This document shows, piece by piece, positions 24,561 through 33,871 of a DNA stretch of 64,000 nt. A model generated the notes under the pieces. The model was not told the origin of the DNA and did no database searches. It saw only the letters and a list, made by a program, of their open reading frames with translations. A program made the translations under genes and the position numbers. Source of the stretch: Nitrososphaerota archaeon (GTDB lineage Archaea; Thermoproteota; Nitrososphaeria; Nitrososphaerales; Gagatemarchaeaceae); assembly GCA_028867035.1 (NCBI GenBank), contig JAGWHB010000001.1, positions 372,001 through 436,000 of the forward strand, read 5' to 3'. How positions within the stretch are numbered: the stretch's first letter is position 1; each line of letters opens with the position of its first letter.

Positions 24561-25343
24561 CTAGGACTGGTCGTTCTTGATGCCAAGTAATGTAAGGATG
24601 TCATCTCCCATGCTGGACAGCTGCTCTGCGGCGGCCGTGTCGACTCGACGGGCGTGAACGGCTTGGTTAGTCAGGTCCGTGACAGTGAGTATGGCCTCCT
24701 GCTCCTTCGGCGTCAGTATCCCTGCGCTGCCGAGTGACCTGACGAGATAGCGGATGTCGCCCGTTGCCGCCCCCAATGGAACGGAGTGAGACGAAGCGAG
24801 GCTTCGGAGATGCTCCTCTATGTCGTATCTCATGGCCGCTATCCCCATTACCGGGTTTGAACCAATCAAGGCTTTCCACTGTGGCGGCGATGTGCGGGGT
24901 GTAGATTGAATTTCGAAGTCGGTGTCGGACGCCTTGATGACCAGGTCCGCATGGTAAGGGGCGCGGGGTAGCAGCATGGTCTTGCCGGCTTTCAAATCGG
25001 AGATTTTGAGTTTCTTTGCAGGCCGAGGACCGGATGGTAGCACCGACTTCGGCACAGCCGAATCTCCGACGACCTGGCGGACCAATGTGGCCGCCCCGCT
25101 AGTATTTCGAAGAGTGAACCCTCCGCCCCCGGGGAAGTTGATTGATGATGCGAATGGGATCATGGCAACCAACACCATGATTACAAGGAGTGTCGCGGTG
25201 GTCGTGTTCACGTTCGCTATGGCGCCAGAGACCTGAAGCCACAAGATTACGACGACGAGCGCCTCGATGGCTATGGTCACCCCGATAAGCGCCGATGAAG
25301 AAGGTCCCTGTTGTCCGTCCGATGCCGCGCCCGCTTTGGACAT
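24561..25343 (-). CDS. Membrane protein with C-terminal DUF4145/HEPN-like helical domain
   Basis: 260 residues from the ATG at 25343; a longer frame upstream is the shadow of the Rhs gene. Two transmembrane helices (about 19-40 and 47-65) lead to a linker, then a helical domain (about 165-250) with 'MRYDIEEHLRSLA' and 'LTDLTNQAVHARRV' in type, resembling DUF4145/HEPN proteins, where an N-x3-H replaces the full R-N-x3-H. The start is set by a CCTTATATAAC TATA element (25368-25378) 30 bases upstream, shared with the divergent Rhs gene. Confidence 0.6.
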   Translation of the reverse strand: MSKAGAASDGQQGPSSSALIGVTIAIEALVVVILWLQVSGAIANVNTTTATLLVIMVLVAMIPFASSINFPGGGGFTLRNTSGAATLVRQVVGDSAVPKSVLPSGPRPAKKLKISDLKAGKTMLLPRAPYHADLVIKASDTDFEIQSTPRTSPPQWKALIGSNPVMGIAAMRYDIEEHLRSLASSHSVPLGAATGDIRYLVRSLGSAGILTPKEQEAILTVTDLTNQAVHARRVDTAAAEQLSSMGDDILTLLGIKNDQS

Positions 25344-25367
25344 CCGCCGACAATTAGAACCGGGGTC

Positions 25368-25378
25368 GTTATATAAGG
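25368..25378. promoter_or_regulatory. Shared TATA element between divergent membrane gene and Rhs gene
   Basis: GTTATATAAGG. Read on the minus strand (CCTTATATAAC) it sits ~30 bases before the ATG at 25343. Read on the plus strand it is ~33 bases before an in-frame ATT (25405) and ~54 before the GTG (25426) of the Rhs gene. The core TATATA is palindromic, so one element might serve both directions. Confidence 0.5.
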
Positions 25379-25425
25379 AAAACACATAACGTATTGGCAC
25401 GGGAATTACGAAAAAGCAAGCGTCA

Positions 25426-28400
25426 GTGCTCCTGATACCACTTCTCCTCCTACCTAACTTCCTCTTCCTCATCCCCCTCTCTGCCCCGGCAGCAGCCGCC
25501 TCGGCCAGCCAGGACGCAAGCGACACACCTCTCCCTCCGGGCACGGTCACCAACCTCGCAGGCAAGACTTCGCCACAACCTTCCTGCTCCCCGTCTAAGA
25601 CCACGGAACGGCTCGCGCCCACGAGCAACTGGTCCGCCACGATCAACGTTCCTTCGTCGCTCTTCGGCGGGAAGCCGGTGGGCGCCAACACGACGGAGAC
25701 CTTCGCCCTCGCAGAGGACGGCACCTTGGTAGCCGCCGACGGCTCCGGGAACAGCTTCGCCTTAGCGCCCCTGGCAGGCCTCCCTTCGGGCAACCGCTCG
25801 GTCTCCATGATGGCCAACTCCACGACTGCGCTGCAGACGTTCACAGTCACGTCGGGGAGTACGATCATCGCCAGCGCGACGGTCTCCTATTCTGTCATCA
25901 CGTCATTCTGCTTCCCCGCCGGGCTCAGGATGGAGATCTCCGGGGACGTCGCCTGGAAGGGCAACTCCGGTACCGTCTCGATTCCCTTCAGGTCGCAGCC
26001 GACGTTCGACCATATCATGAGGACCAAGGACAACGCTTCTGCGCCCTACGACCCGACCAGGGCGACCTTCGGCCACGGCAAGGACGCCGCCCTCGCCTTC
26101 GACTGGTCCGACAGCAAGAAGCTCGGCCCGGCTTACAATGGCGCGACCAACTCCGTCGACTACCAGGTGGGGGACGCGTTCCTCATCGACCCGGTGGTGA
26201 CGGCAGCACACTCCCACACCAACCTGGCCACGAAGGCGGACTATCAGAGCCACGCCTGCTATGCCAGCGGCCGCTACTGGGTCTTCTTCGACGATGGCTA
26301 CGAAAGGGGGTATGTGACCAGCCCGGACCTCGTGACCTGGAGCAGCGAGATAACCTTCGGTGCGTCGACCTTCTCAGTCGCCTCCTACTGCTCGGGAAAC
26401 ACGCTCTACTATGCCTACACCGGCCCGGAGCCGTTCTATTACAGCTTCGACCAGATCTTCGTCTTCTCGGCGACGCTCAACCCTGACGGCACGATGACGC
26501 AGTTGGCACAGAGCGGGTTCTACGCCTATGGCATCAACCTCAGGGGAATCTCGCTGACTCTCGACTCGGCCGGGGGCCTGTGGGTCGCCTTCGGGGACGA
26601 CGCGGGCTTGGTCGAGGTGTGGCACTGCCCCAACCCGAGCGCATGCTCATGGACCGACAGCAAGAACATCCCGACGAACGGCGTCTTTTCTCCCTACGCG
26701 GACATCGTGCCCCTGACGGGCGGGAAGGTGGCCGTGGCCTGGACCGACGGTTACAACACCATGGGGTCACTCGGCATCGCGACGTTCAGCGGTGCAGCAT
26801 GGAGCCTGCCTGCATATGCTAACGGCCTCTACCGGATTGACGCGAGCACCTGCGTCTCCATCAAGGACACAGCGGGGTGCGGGGTGGACAGCGGCGACAC
26901 GGCGGTCGGTTTCGTCTCGGCGGCGTACAACGGCAACAGCCCCGCCTGGTCGGGCTTCAAGCGGCTGGCCGCGTGCTCGTCCACCACAGACTGCTACGCC
27001 TCACTCAGCACGGGGGGCTCGGGGTCCCTCGCCCTGACCTTCGCGAAGTCCTCCTCGACGGTCGGGTTCTCGCAGTCGTTCGACGCCGGCGCGTACTGGA
27101 GCTTCGAGTCCGACTTCTCCACATCTGAGACGAACCCGGCGTATGTCTCGTCCCCGTTCTACCTGGGGGACCGCATCGTGGCCGCCTGGACGGATGGCTG
27201 CTCGAGTTTCTTTGACTGCGCCCTGGGGCCCTACGACGTCAGGTTCGCCGAAGCGCTCACCACCCCGCCTGCGAGCCCTACCCCGCCCTGGGGGCAGCCC
27301 GGCCTTTCCCCCTACGGGTCGTATGTGAACAACGCCCAGGTCTACGTCTCGATGGGGAACGGCCTGCTGTCCGTCGAGCAGCCCACCTTCACCCTTCCGG
27401 GGCGCGGGCTCTCAGTCTCACCGGACCTGGTCTATCAGGAGCCCGGTTCTTTCGGCCTCTTCGACCGCCCCTTCCAGACGGACAACTTCACCCTGTCGAA
27501 CCTCGGTCTGGGGTGGTCCCTGAACCTCCCGTGGCTGGGGAAGTACGACGTCCACCTCCCCGACGGCCAGGAGTACCCCTATTCGTGGAGTGGGGTCGAC
27601 ATGCAGGTCCACGGCCCGGTCGACTTTGAGCTGACGGCTGCATCGGTGACCGGGAGCTCATTCGACTGCCCCTGCGCCCTGGTCATGCCTTCTGGTGTCG
27701 AGTTCAACTTCAATGCCGCCAAGCAGCTCGTCACCGAGAGCGACCCGACAGGCCTCAACACGATCTCCTTCGGGTACGGCGTGAATGGTCTCCTCTCTAC
27801 GATCACAGACACCGTCGGGAGGACGACCGCTTTCTCCTACAACTCGAACAACCAACTCATTGGGATTATCGCGCCTGGAGGGAGGATCTGGTCGCTCGGA
27901 TACTCCGGGGACAAGCTCACGGCTGAGACGGACCCAATCGGGAGGATAACCGGGTTCAGGTACAACTCCACCCTCGGCTCGGGGTGGCTCGTCGACGAGG
28001 TGGACTATCCCATGCTGGGCGCCAAGGTCACGCTCGCCTATGGAATCGGGGTGGTGTCGAGCGGGGCCGCCTATGTCGTGACGTCCAGGAATGTGTACTC
28101 GGCCGCCGGGGCGATTTCGCAGTCGAACTACATGTCCTACATCCTCTCCAACGGGACCCTCCTTGTCTCCTCGCTGGGCGAGGCGGGCGGGGACGGTCTT
28201 CTGCAGGGCGTCGTCACCAAGGTGTTCCAGTCGAGCAAGGGTATGGAGACGACGTACTACAGAGACCAGGCGCTGAATGTGTTCCGCACCACCGAGGTCG
28301 ACTACGCTGCCAACCGCGTGACGGCCACCAAGATCGAAGGCTCCTCAGGGAACGTCCTCGCCGAGACCGACATGCGGTACGACGGCTGGGGGAACGTGGT

Positions 28401-31400
28401 CTACACCAAGGACAACGTCGGGCAGCAGACGTGGATGGCATATGCGAGTATGGGCCTTCCGGGGCAGTTCGGGAACCTCGCCTGTGGTAGCTTCGGGTTC
28501 TATTCCAACCCGGTCCCGCCTACGATTCACGACAGGCTCCTGGGCACCTGCGACTGGCAGGACCAGCAGGGGACGGTCCAGCAGGAGACGTTCTACCGGT
28601 ACGACGGCCTTGGGGAACTGACCGAGACGAGGGCATCCCACAACGGCGGGTGGCTCTACACGGACTACGCGTATGATGCCTATGGCAACGTCGCATCGGT
28701 GAAGGACGCCGATGGGAACCTTGTGTTTTACACGTACTCTCCGGCCTACAATGGTGCGTACCTCACCCGAGAGTCTCGCGCAGTCGGGTCGGGGGTCATC
28801 GCTACACAGTATGGATATGATTTCAACGCTGGGTTCATGACGTCGACGACAGACCCCAACGGCCAGACTACGAGCTACGCGTACGACGCCGTCGGAAGAG
28901 CACTCACAGTGACCTATCCGGCTGTCAGCGGGATCAGCTCGATCGTCTCATACTCGTATGACGACACAAACGGCGTGGTCACGGCCGTCGATTCGAACCT
29001 GAACGTGGTGAAGGCATACTTCGACGGGCTGGGACGGGAGACGCAGCTACAGGTGCTCGACGACAAGGGGAAGGTCTACTCGAACACCTACTACGCTTAC
29101 AATTGGATGGACAAGGCCAGCCAGGTCACGCTGCCCTCTGGGAGCGTCTATTCCTACACATATGATTCGGTGGGCAGGCCGCTCTCCCAGACAAACCCAG
29201 ACGGGAGCAGGTCGACCGTGTACTACAACGACAACGCTAACACTGTCGTGACGAAAGACCCAGACGGAAAGGAGGTGGCTATGTCCTACGACTGGAATGG
29301 GCGGCTGGAGGCCACCCTCCAGTTCGCAACCGCCACTATGCCGGTCGGGACCAGCCACACATACGACCTTGCCGGGAACCTCCTCTCGACGACCAACGGG
29401 GATGGCCAGGTGACCACATTCCGCTACGATGACCTGGACAGGCTGACCCAGGTAGTCAATCCTGACGGAAACTCGATGGAGTACGCCTACGACGGCGTGG
29501 GGAACCTAGTCTCGAAGACGACGCCGAACGAGGCCACCATCGGCTACGCCTACGACTCCGCCAGCAGGCTCGTGGGCATCACCTACCCAGGCGGCACTCT
29601 CACTTCGTACACCTATGACCAGGACGGCAACGTCCTGAGCGTTTCAAGCACGCTCTCGGGAGCGACCCAAGACGCGTTCAGTTACGACGCCATGGGCAGG
29701 CTGACCAGCACAACCATGAGCGTAGCCGGCGGGAGCTACACAACTTCCTACGGCTATGATCAGGCGGGCAACCTAGTCTCTGTCACCTACCCGGACGGCC
29801 TTGTCGTCCCGATGTCCTACGACTTCGAGAACAGGCTCACGGCAGTGGGCTCCAGGGGTTCCGTCGCCTCGTTCTCCTACAACCTGGACGGGACCATAGC
29901 CCAGGTCGGGTTCGGGGACAGGGAGGTCCAGAGCTACACCTACGACAGCAGGGACAGGGTGACGAGCATCCTGGACGCCTACCACAAGACAGCCCCGATG
30001 AACCTCACGTACACCTACGATGCGGCGGGTAACGTCGTAGGAATCAACTCCGAGGCGTTTGCCTATGACGGCATGAACCGCTTGGTTTCCGCCACCGGAG
30101 GCTGGGGGACGACGACGTACGCATACGACGGGGCGGGCGACATGCTGGCCAGCACCACCGGGGGCACCACGACCGGGTATGCAGGGTGCGGCTACTACGC
30201 CAACTCAGCGACCGCAAACACCTGGATGACATGCTCGACGGACAAGAACGGCAATATCGTCTCGAAGAGCGGAGGATGGACGTACTCCTACGACTACGAG
30301 GATGAAATGGTTTCGGCCGCTCTCAATGGTGTCGCTCGGCAGACCAACGTCTACGATGGGTTGGGGAACAGGGTCGAAACGAGCGGGACTGGCTCGACAG
30401 TCTTCACCTACCAGGGGGTCGACCTCCTGTTCGAGAGGAACCTCACTGCGTGGACTGCGACTGACCACGTCTACGGCGACGGGATGCAGCTGGCGAAGGT
30501 CGTGGGAGGGACGACGACCTACTTCCATGAGGACCGGCTGGGGAGCAACAGGGCCGAGACGTCGGCTGCCAAGGGGAAAGTGACCACCCAGTTCTCGTCT
30601 GATTACCAGCCCTATGGGCAGAACTATGGCGCCACTGGATCGGAGCCCTTCCAGTTCGCCGACAGGATGGTCGACTCGTCCACCGGCCTGTACTACTTCA
30701 ACGCAAGGTTCTACGACCCCTCGATTATGCGATTCATGCAGAAGGACCCTGGCGGCTCTGATGCGAGTCCCTACATGTACGCCGACGACAACCCGCTCGG
30801 ATATTCGGACCCGACAGGCTTGCAGGCGATGGATTCCTTCTGCCCTGTCGTGTGTCAGCAGGCTCCTCAGACGTACGCCCATGCCTATGATTGGTATAGG
30901 GAATATCAGTTATCGGAGCTTGCGATCGACCAGGCGTGCAGTCCGCCCTACTCAAGTGGTTGTGGACAGCTCGCTTTCGGCTATGCCGGTGGAGCCGTCG
31001 TGGGCGATGTCATAATCGAAGGTGCGGAGGCCGCAGTAAGTGCGGCGGCGTTTGAAGAGGCCGGAGCCGGGCTTGGAAGGTCGTTAGCGGTTGGACCTGA
31101 GATAAAGACTGTCAGACTCCTCCTCAATCCGACGAGTGAGGAGTTTGCAACATGGTTAGAGTCGGCTAGAGCCGCCACTCCAGAGGATAGAGGGGATTTG
31201 GTCCATGGATTCTTCATGAAGTTGTTCCGCGAAGCGAATTACAATGCAAATAGGGAAGGCGCGTATGATATTTTCGCAAGAGGTCGGCTTAGGTCGCTGT
31301 TTGTCGAGATAAAGTCGAAGTTGGAGGGAGGGTGGTTCGGTTCTCAGAAAGACATTGACCAACTCGAAGGATATTTGGTTGCGAGTCAGAGGAGAGGAGC

Positions 31401-31542
31401 TTCGAGGTGGCTTGGCGTAATGGGGATTAACAATCCCATAGAGTTGTCTGCCCCTCTCAGGGCCTACATGAACGCTGGAAACGTCGGGCTTATTGAAGTA
31501 AGGTGGGTGGCGCCGGGGGATACGTTGTTGCCGTACCTCTAG
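25426..31542 (+). CDS. Secreted Rhs/YD-repeat protein with PD-(D/E)XK-like nuclease tail
   Basis: 2,038 residues from GTG. A signal peptide (about 1-27, ending APAAAASA) is followed by a beta-propeller or sialidase-like region (about 60-610). From ~620 an Rhs shell begins ('GLGWSLNLPW' near 694), with YD repeats (Y-D-x2-G-N/R-L type) from ~770 to ~1640 and the Rhs core near 1700-1800 ('EDRLGSNRAE', 'YYFNARFYDPS', ending 'YSDPTGLQ'). The remaining ~240 residues are a variable tail with D1948 ... E1961-I-K1963 and Q1979-x3-Y1983, the PD-(D/E)XK nuclease layout. GC drops in the tail, suggesting it was swapped in. Such proteins enclose and deliver toxins. An ATT start at 25405 would add M-T-K-K-Q-A-S, giving a basic signal N-region. 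Confidence 0.88.
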   Translation: MLLIPLLLLPNFLFLIPLSAPAAAASASQDASDTPLPPGTVTNLAGKTSPQPSCSPSKTTERLAPTSNWSATINVPSSLFGGKPVGANTTETFALAEDGTLVAADGSGNSFALAPLAGLPSGNRSVSMMANSTTALQTFTVTSGSTIIASATVSYSVITSFCFPAGLRMEISGDVAWKGNSGTVSIPFRSQPTFDHIMRTKDNASAPYDPTRATFGHGKDAALAFDWSDSKKLGPAYNGATNSVDYQVGDAFLIDPVVTAAHSHTNLATKADYQSHACYASGRYWVFFDDGYERGYVTSPDLVTWSSEITFGASTFSVASYCSGNTLYYAYTGPEPFYYSFDQIFVFSATLNPDGTMTQLAQSGFYAYGINLRGISLTLDSAGGLWVAFGDDAGLVEVWHCPNPSACSWTDSKNIPTNGVFSPYADIVPLTGGKVAVAWTDGYNTMGSLGIATFSGAAWSLPAYANGLYRIDASTCVSIKDTAGCGVDSGDTAVGFVSAAYNGNSPAWSGFKRLAACSSTTDCYASLSTGGSGSLALTFAKSSSTVGFSQSFDAGAYWSFESDFSTSETNPAYVSSPFYLGDRIVAAWTDGCSSFFDCALGPYDVRFAEALTTPPASPTPPWGQPGLSPYGSYVNNAQVYVSMGNGLLSVEQPTFTLPGRGLSVSPDLVYQEPGSFGLFDRPFQTDNFTLSNLGLGWSLNLPWLGKYDVHLPDGQEYPYSWSGVDMQVHGPVDFELTAASVTGSSFDCPCALVMPSGVEFNFNAAKQLVTESDPTGLNTISFGYGVNGLLSTITDTVGRTTAFSYNSNNQLIGIIAPGGRIWSLGYSGDKLTAETDPIGRITGFRYNSTLGSGWLVDEVDYPMLGAKVTLAYGIGVVSSGAAYVVTSRNVYSAAGAISQSNYMSYILSNGTLLVSSLGEAGGDGLLQGVVTKVFQSSKGMETTYYRDQALNVFRTTEVDYAANRVTATKIEGSSGNVLAETDMRYDGWGNVVYTKDNVGQQTWMAYASMGLPGQFGNLACGSFGFYSNPVPPTIHDRLLGTCDWQDQQGTVQQETFYRYDGLGELTETRASHNGGWLYTDYAYDAYGNVASVKDADGNLVFYTYSPAYNGAYLTRESRAVGSGVIATQYGYDFNAGFMTSTTDPNGQTTSYAYDAVGRALTVTYPAVSGISSIVSYSYDDTNGVVTAVDSNLNVVKAYFDGLGRETQLQVLDDKGKVYSNTYYAYNWMDKASQVTLPSGSVYSYTYDSVGRPLSQTNPDGSRSTVYYNDNANTVVTKDPDGKEVAMSYDWNGRLEATLQFATATMPVGTSHTYDLAGNLLSTTNGDGQVTTFRYDDLDRLTQVVNPDGNSMEYAYDGVGNLVSKTTPNEATIGYAYDSASRLVGITYPGGTLTSYTYDQDGNVLSVSSTLSGATQDAFSYDAMGRLTSTTMSVAGGSYTTSYGYDQAGNLVSVTYPDGLVVPMSYDFENRLTAVGSRGSVASFSYNLDGTIAQVGFGDREVQSYTYDSRDRVTSILDAYHKTAPMNLTYTYDAAGNVVGINSEAFAYDGMNRLVSATGGWGTTTYAYDGAGDMLASTTGGTTTGYAGCGYYANSATANTWMTCSTDKNGNIVSKSGGWTYSYDYEDEMVSAALNGVARQTNVYDGLGNRVETSGTGSTVFTYQGVDLLFERNLTAWTATDHVYGDGMQLAKVVGGTTTYFHEDRLGSNRAETSAAKGKVTTQFSSDYQPYGQNYGATGSEPFQFADRMVDSSTGLYYFNARFYDPSIMRFMQKDPGGSDASPYMYADDNPLGYSDPTGLQAMDSFCPVVCQQAPQTYAHAYDWYREYQLSELAIDQACSPPYSSGCGQLAFGYAGGAVVGDVIIEGAEAAVSAAAFEEAGAGLGRSLAVGPEIKTVRLLLNPTSEEFATWLESARAATPEDRGDLVHGFFMKLFREANYNANREGAYDIFARGRLRSLFVEIKSKLEGGWFGSQKDIDQLEGYLVASQRRGASRWLGVMGINNPIELSAPLRAYMNAGNVGLIEVRWVAPGDTLLPYL

Positions 31543-31914
31543 TCAATACGTGAATGTCACGCCGCCGGACAGGTCGAAGAAATCAGCCGTCTTGTCCATC
31601 TCATTAGGTTCGTCGTAACCAATTGTGTGCAAGTTCCCCTTTCCTTCCCAAATCGCCGGGGGTGTTCTCGCTTCGTACCATGATTCGAGGTAGGAGTCGG
31701 CATCTCGGAGGGCGAGGCCTTTTCTGATTTTATCCGCTCTCACTTTGAGTGCAACGGCTAGCTTTTTCGCTTCGTCCGCAGAAAGTGTCTCGGTTTCAGA
31801 ACCACTTTGTGGTAGTGCTAGGCCCTCTTCGGTTGCGATATGACGAATCCAAGTCCAATATGAAGGGGATAAAGAACGCCAACCGCCGTTCTTTGCTTCA
31901 GCGTAGATAGCCAC
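31543..31914 (-). CDS. Candidate immunity protein for the Rhs nuclease tail
   Basis: 123 residues from the GTG at 31914; the frame is open to 32004, but a TATA element (31951-31960) lies between and is better placed for the shorter form. It is acidic and soluble, with Trp/Tyr-rich segments ('SLSPSYWTWIRHIA', 'SYLESWYEARTPPAIW') and a helical 'SADEAKKLAVALKVRADKIRK' in part. It ends one base from the Rhs stop codon, tail to tail. Immunity genes normally follow the toxin on the same strand, so the orientation is odd. No family recognised; immunity is inferred from position alone. Confidence 0.5.
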   Translation of the reverse strand: MAIYAEAKNGGWRSLSPSYWTWIRHIATEEGLALPQSGSETETLSADEAKKLAVALKVRADKIRKGLALRDADSYLESWYEARTPPAIWEGKGNLHTIGYDEPNEMDKTADFFDLSGGVTFTY

Positions 31915-31950
31915 AGCGATTCCCCGTACTGCGTAATTATGAGGTAGTCC

Positions 31951-31960
31951 CTTATAACAT
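31951..31960. promoter_or_regulatory. Shared TATA element between divergent small genes
   Basis: CTTATAACAT. On the minus strand (ATGTTATAAG) it lies ~40 bases before the GTG at 31914; on the plus strand it lies ~39 bases before the ATG at 31995. This repeats the shared-TATA layout seen at 25368. Confidence 0.42.
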
Positions 31961-31994
31961 CCACCATAGTTGATGGGAAACTCGGACTCGGGAC

Positions 31995-32447
31995 ATGGCC
32001 GCATATTCAGGAGAGGTGCAACCTTCCAGACTTGGGGAAAAGTGGCCCACGGGGCTGAAGATCGTCGCTGCCTTGTGGCTGCTGCAGGGCATCTTGGATG
32101 CGTTCGATTCTTCCGGTTTCCTCCTGTTCCCCGGACCCAACCTTGGGTTCACAATCCTGGAGTCTCTAGCCTTCGTGTTAGCTGTCCTTCAAGTCGCGGC
32201 GGCAATAGGGTTCGGTGTGAGAGCCAAGTGGTCCTATTGGCTGGGGCTGGCGGTCCCCGTTCTCGGTCTTGCCGTTGCGTCCTATAGTGCGATCTTCTTC
32301 GCTGTGGGAACTGTGCTCGGGTTGGATCCTGTCGAACTAATCCCCTTTCTCGTATGGTTCGTCTGGGCCGTGGTCGCGTGGACCTACCTGCGACGCCCAT
32401 ATGTGAAAGAGTACCTCGGAGTCAGCCGGGCGCCCACTCCCTCGTGA
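31995..32447 (+). CDS. Four-helix membrane protein
   Basis: 150 residues with four predicted transmembrane helices (about 24-40, 52-72, 80-100, 112-130) and short basic loops. No catalytic motif or family recognised. It is divergent from the candidate immunity gene. Confidence 0.6.
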   Translation: MAAYSGEVQPSRLGEKWPTGLKIVAALWLLQGILDAFDSSGFLLFPGPNLGFTILESLAFVLAVLQVAAAIGFGVRAKWSYWLGLAVPVLGLAVASYSAIFFAVGTVLGLDPVELIPFLVWFVWAVVAWTYLRRPYVKEYLGVSRAPTPS

Positions 32448-32634
32448 CATGACGTAATGTCCGCAGGCGCGGGCGACCCTCAATCAATTACGAGCACTCC
32501 GCCTCGCGCCGACAATCCCTACGATTCTTCAGCGATGTTTCCGCGACGACCGGCCAAGTGTTTCCGGAAGCCCCTCGGGTTGAAGACCGAGGGCCCTCTT
32601 CGCTTTTGCGTCCACGGGGGGTGATTGGGGCGTT

Positions 32635-32784
32635 CTACCACTGCTCGCAGCCACCGAAATTGTCCAAGAATTCTGTGAGTTTGGCTATCCAGTCTCTGGT
32701 TGCCCGGGAGGTAGGTTGGACCCTGGCTCTGGTTGGGTCGTATTCCCACTTGTCGTGAAAGATCTTCGCCGTTTTTCCTTCCAT
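32635..32784 (-). CDS. Possible mini-gene of unknown function
   Basis: 49 residues from ATG (the frame is open up to ~32892 without a standard start). The sequence is protein-like: 'KIFHDKWEYDPTRAR' then 'DWIAKLTEFLDNFGGCEQW'. High GC at third codon positions matches real genes here. No promoter is evident and no family is recognised. The rest of the 32448-32997 interval holds nothing else that can be supported. Confidence 0.3.
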   Translation of the reverse strand: MEGKTAKIFHDKWEYDPTRARVQPTSRATRDWIAKLTEFLDNFGGCEQW

Positions 32785-32997
32785 CTGAATCGCGCGTCCG
32801 AGCGCTCCTGATGTGAGCTCACCGTTCGAAAGCCTTCCGTCGAGCGGTTCTGTTAAGATGACTGGACAGGGAGGGATTTCTCCCCACCGTTAAGTGGGTG
32901 GACATGACCCAATTGAAATTGCATGGATTGTGTCTACTGTGCTTCTTGCAGTTATCCTCTTGTATTTCTTACTCTTCGCTGGACGGAAAAGTCGCGT

Positions 32998-33453
32998 CTA
33001 TGAGGTGTCGCGAGCAGAAAGAACTACACGTGTGGTGAGGAAGGCCACTATGACCAAGATTGTGTTGCTGACCAATGCGAGGTCAATATTCACAGCGTTA
33101 AAGATGAAAGTGAGGCAAACCTCAAACCCCACGAACACGATTATGATGAGATTGAAAGTCATGCGATATACTCTCTTTGCTCCTTCTACGGTCATTCTCG
33201 TGGACATAGCAAGGAAACTGACTGCTACGGTGATTCCAGACAGACCTGATACGAAGACGAGCATGAACGCCACTGCTTGCAAATATGTTTCGCCTCCTTC
33301 CGAAGTGCTATTCAGGATGAATGTCGGATTCCCCAAGATGAGGACTAAACCAGCGAAAGCCGCCGCTCCCAAAAAGCCGACTACGAGGATGGCTTGTTCA
33401 TGGAGTCGCTGAACTTGCTCCCTCGTGTCCTTGTCGGCTTGGGACTCGCTCAA
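32998..33453 (-). CDS. Four-helix membrane protein
   Basis: 151 residues. A polar N-terminus with a helix (about 1-18) is followed by transmembrane helices near 22-42, 58-82, 98-120 and 125-145. No family recognised. Its ATG overlaps the stop of the gene at 33450 (ATGA), so the two are translated together. Confidence 0.6.
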   Translation of the reverse strand: MSESQADKDTREQVQRLHEQAILVVGFLGAAAFAGLVLILGNPTFILNSTSEGGETYLQAVAFMLVFVSGLSGITVAVSFLAMSTRMTVEGAKRVYRMTFNLIIIVFVGFEVCLTFIFNAVNIDLALVSNTILVIVAFLTTRVVLSARDTS

Positions 33454-33650
33454 CGTGTTTCTTTGACCTTGGAGTATTCCCCTAACACGGCCCTGACTGC
33501 TTCGAGGACAGTTTCAAGTTTGCGGGCTTTCCGTTCCCGCTCCAAGGCCTCCAGGTCTGCCCCGAGCTGTGCCAAGAGGCAGTAAACGAAGTATTGCTTT
33601 GTCCAGTTCAGATGGAACGAGCCTTTCTTGCCGACGTAATCCATTCCCAT
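33450..33650 (-). CDS. Small soluble protein coupled to a membrane protein
   Basis: 66 residues from the ATG at 33650 (a start at 33674 or 33644 is also possible). A conserved-looking 'SFHLNWTKQYFVYCLLAQLG' stretch is followed by a charged helix 'DLEALERERKARKLETVLEAVR' in part. Function unknown. It overlaps the downstream membrane gene by 4 bases; such small soluble/membrane pairs recur in this region. Confidence 0.5.
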   Translation of the reverse strand: MGMDYVGKKGSFHLNWTKQYFVYCLLAQLGADLEALERERKARKLETVLEAVRAVLGEYSKVKETR

Positions 33651-33871
33651 TGGGTGATCCTCCCGCGGCCTCAACCAGCCGTCACATTCCCGCCCACCAC
33701 TGCGATTCGAGTTCTGAGCAAATGTTGCTCTACTTTCGATGATTGTGATAGCGCTCCTCCTAATAATCCGTTGTGGATTCTGGTTCTGTTCAACCCTCTG
33801 CTCGCGTCCTCTCTGTTAATCGTCGGCTCGTGCCACGCTTCAAATAACGCAGGGGAAAAGGTCGTCTGGAT

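Noticed and set aside
32894..33412. 172-codon plus-strand frame whose first ~40 residues look like a membrane helix
   Set aside because: Most of it is antisense to the better-supported four-helix membrane gene (32998-33453); its later part has antisense-like composition. A short membrane peptide at 32894-33010 cannot be excluded.
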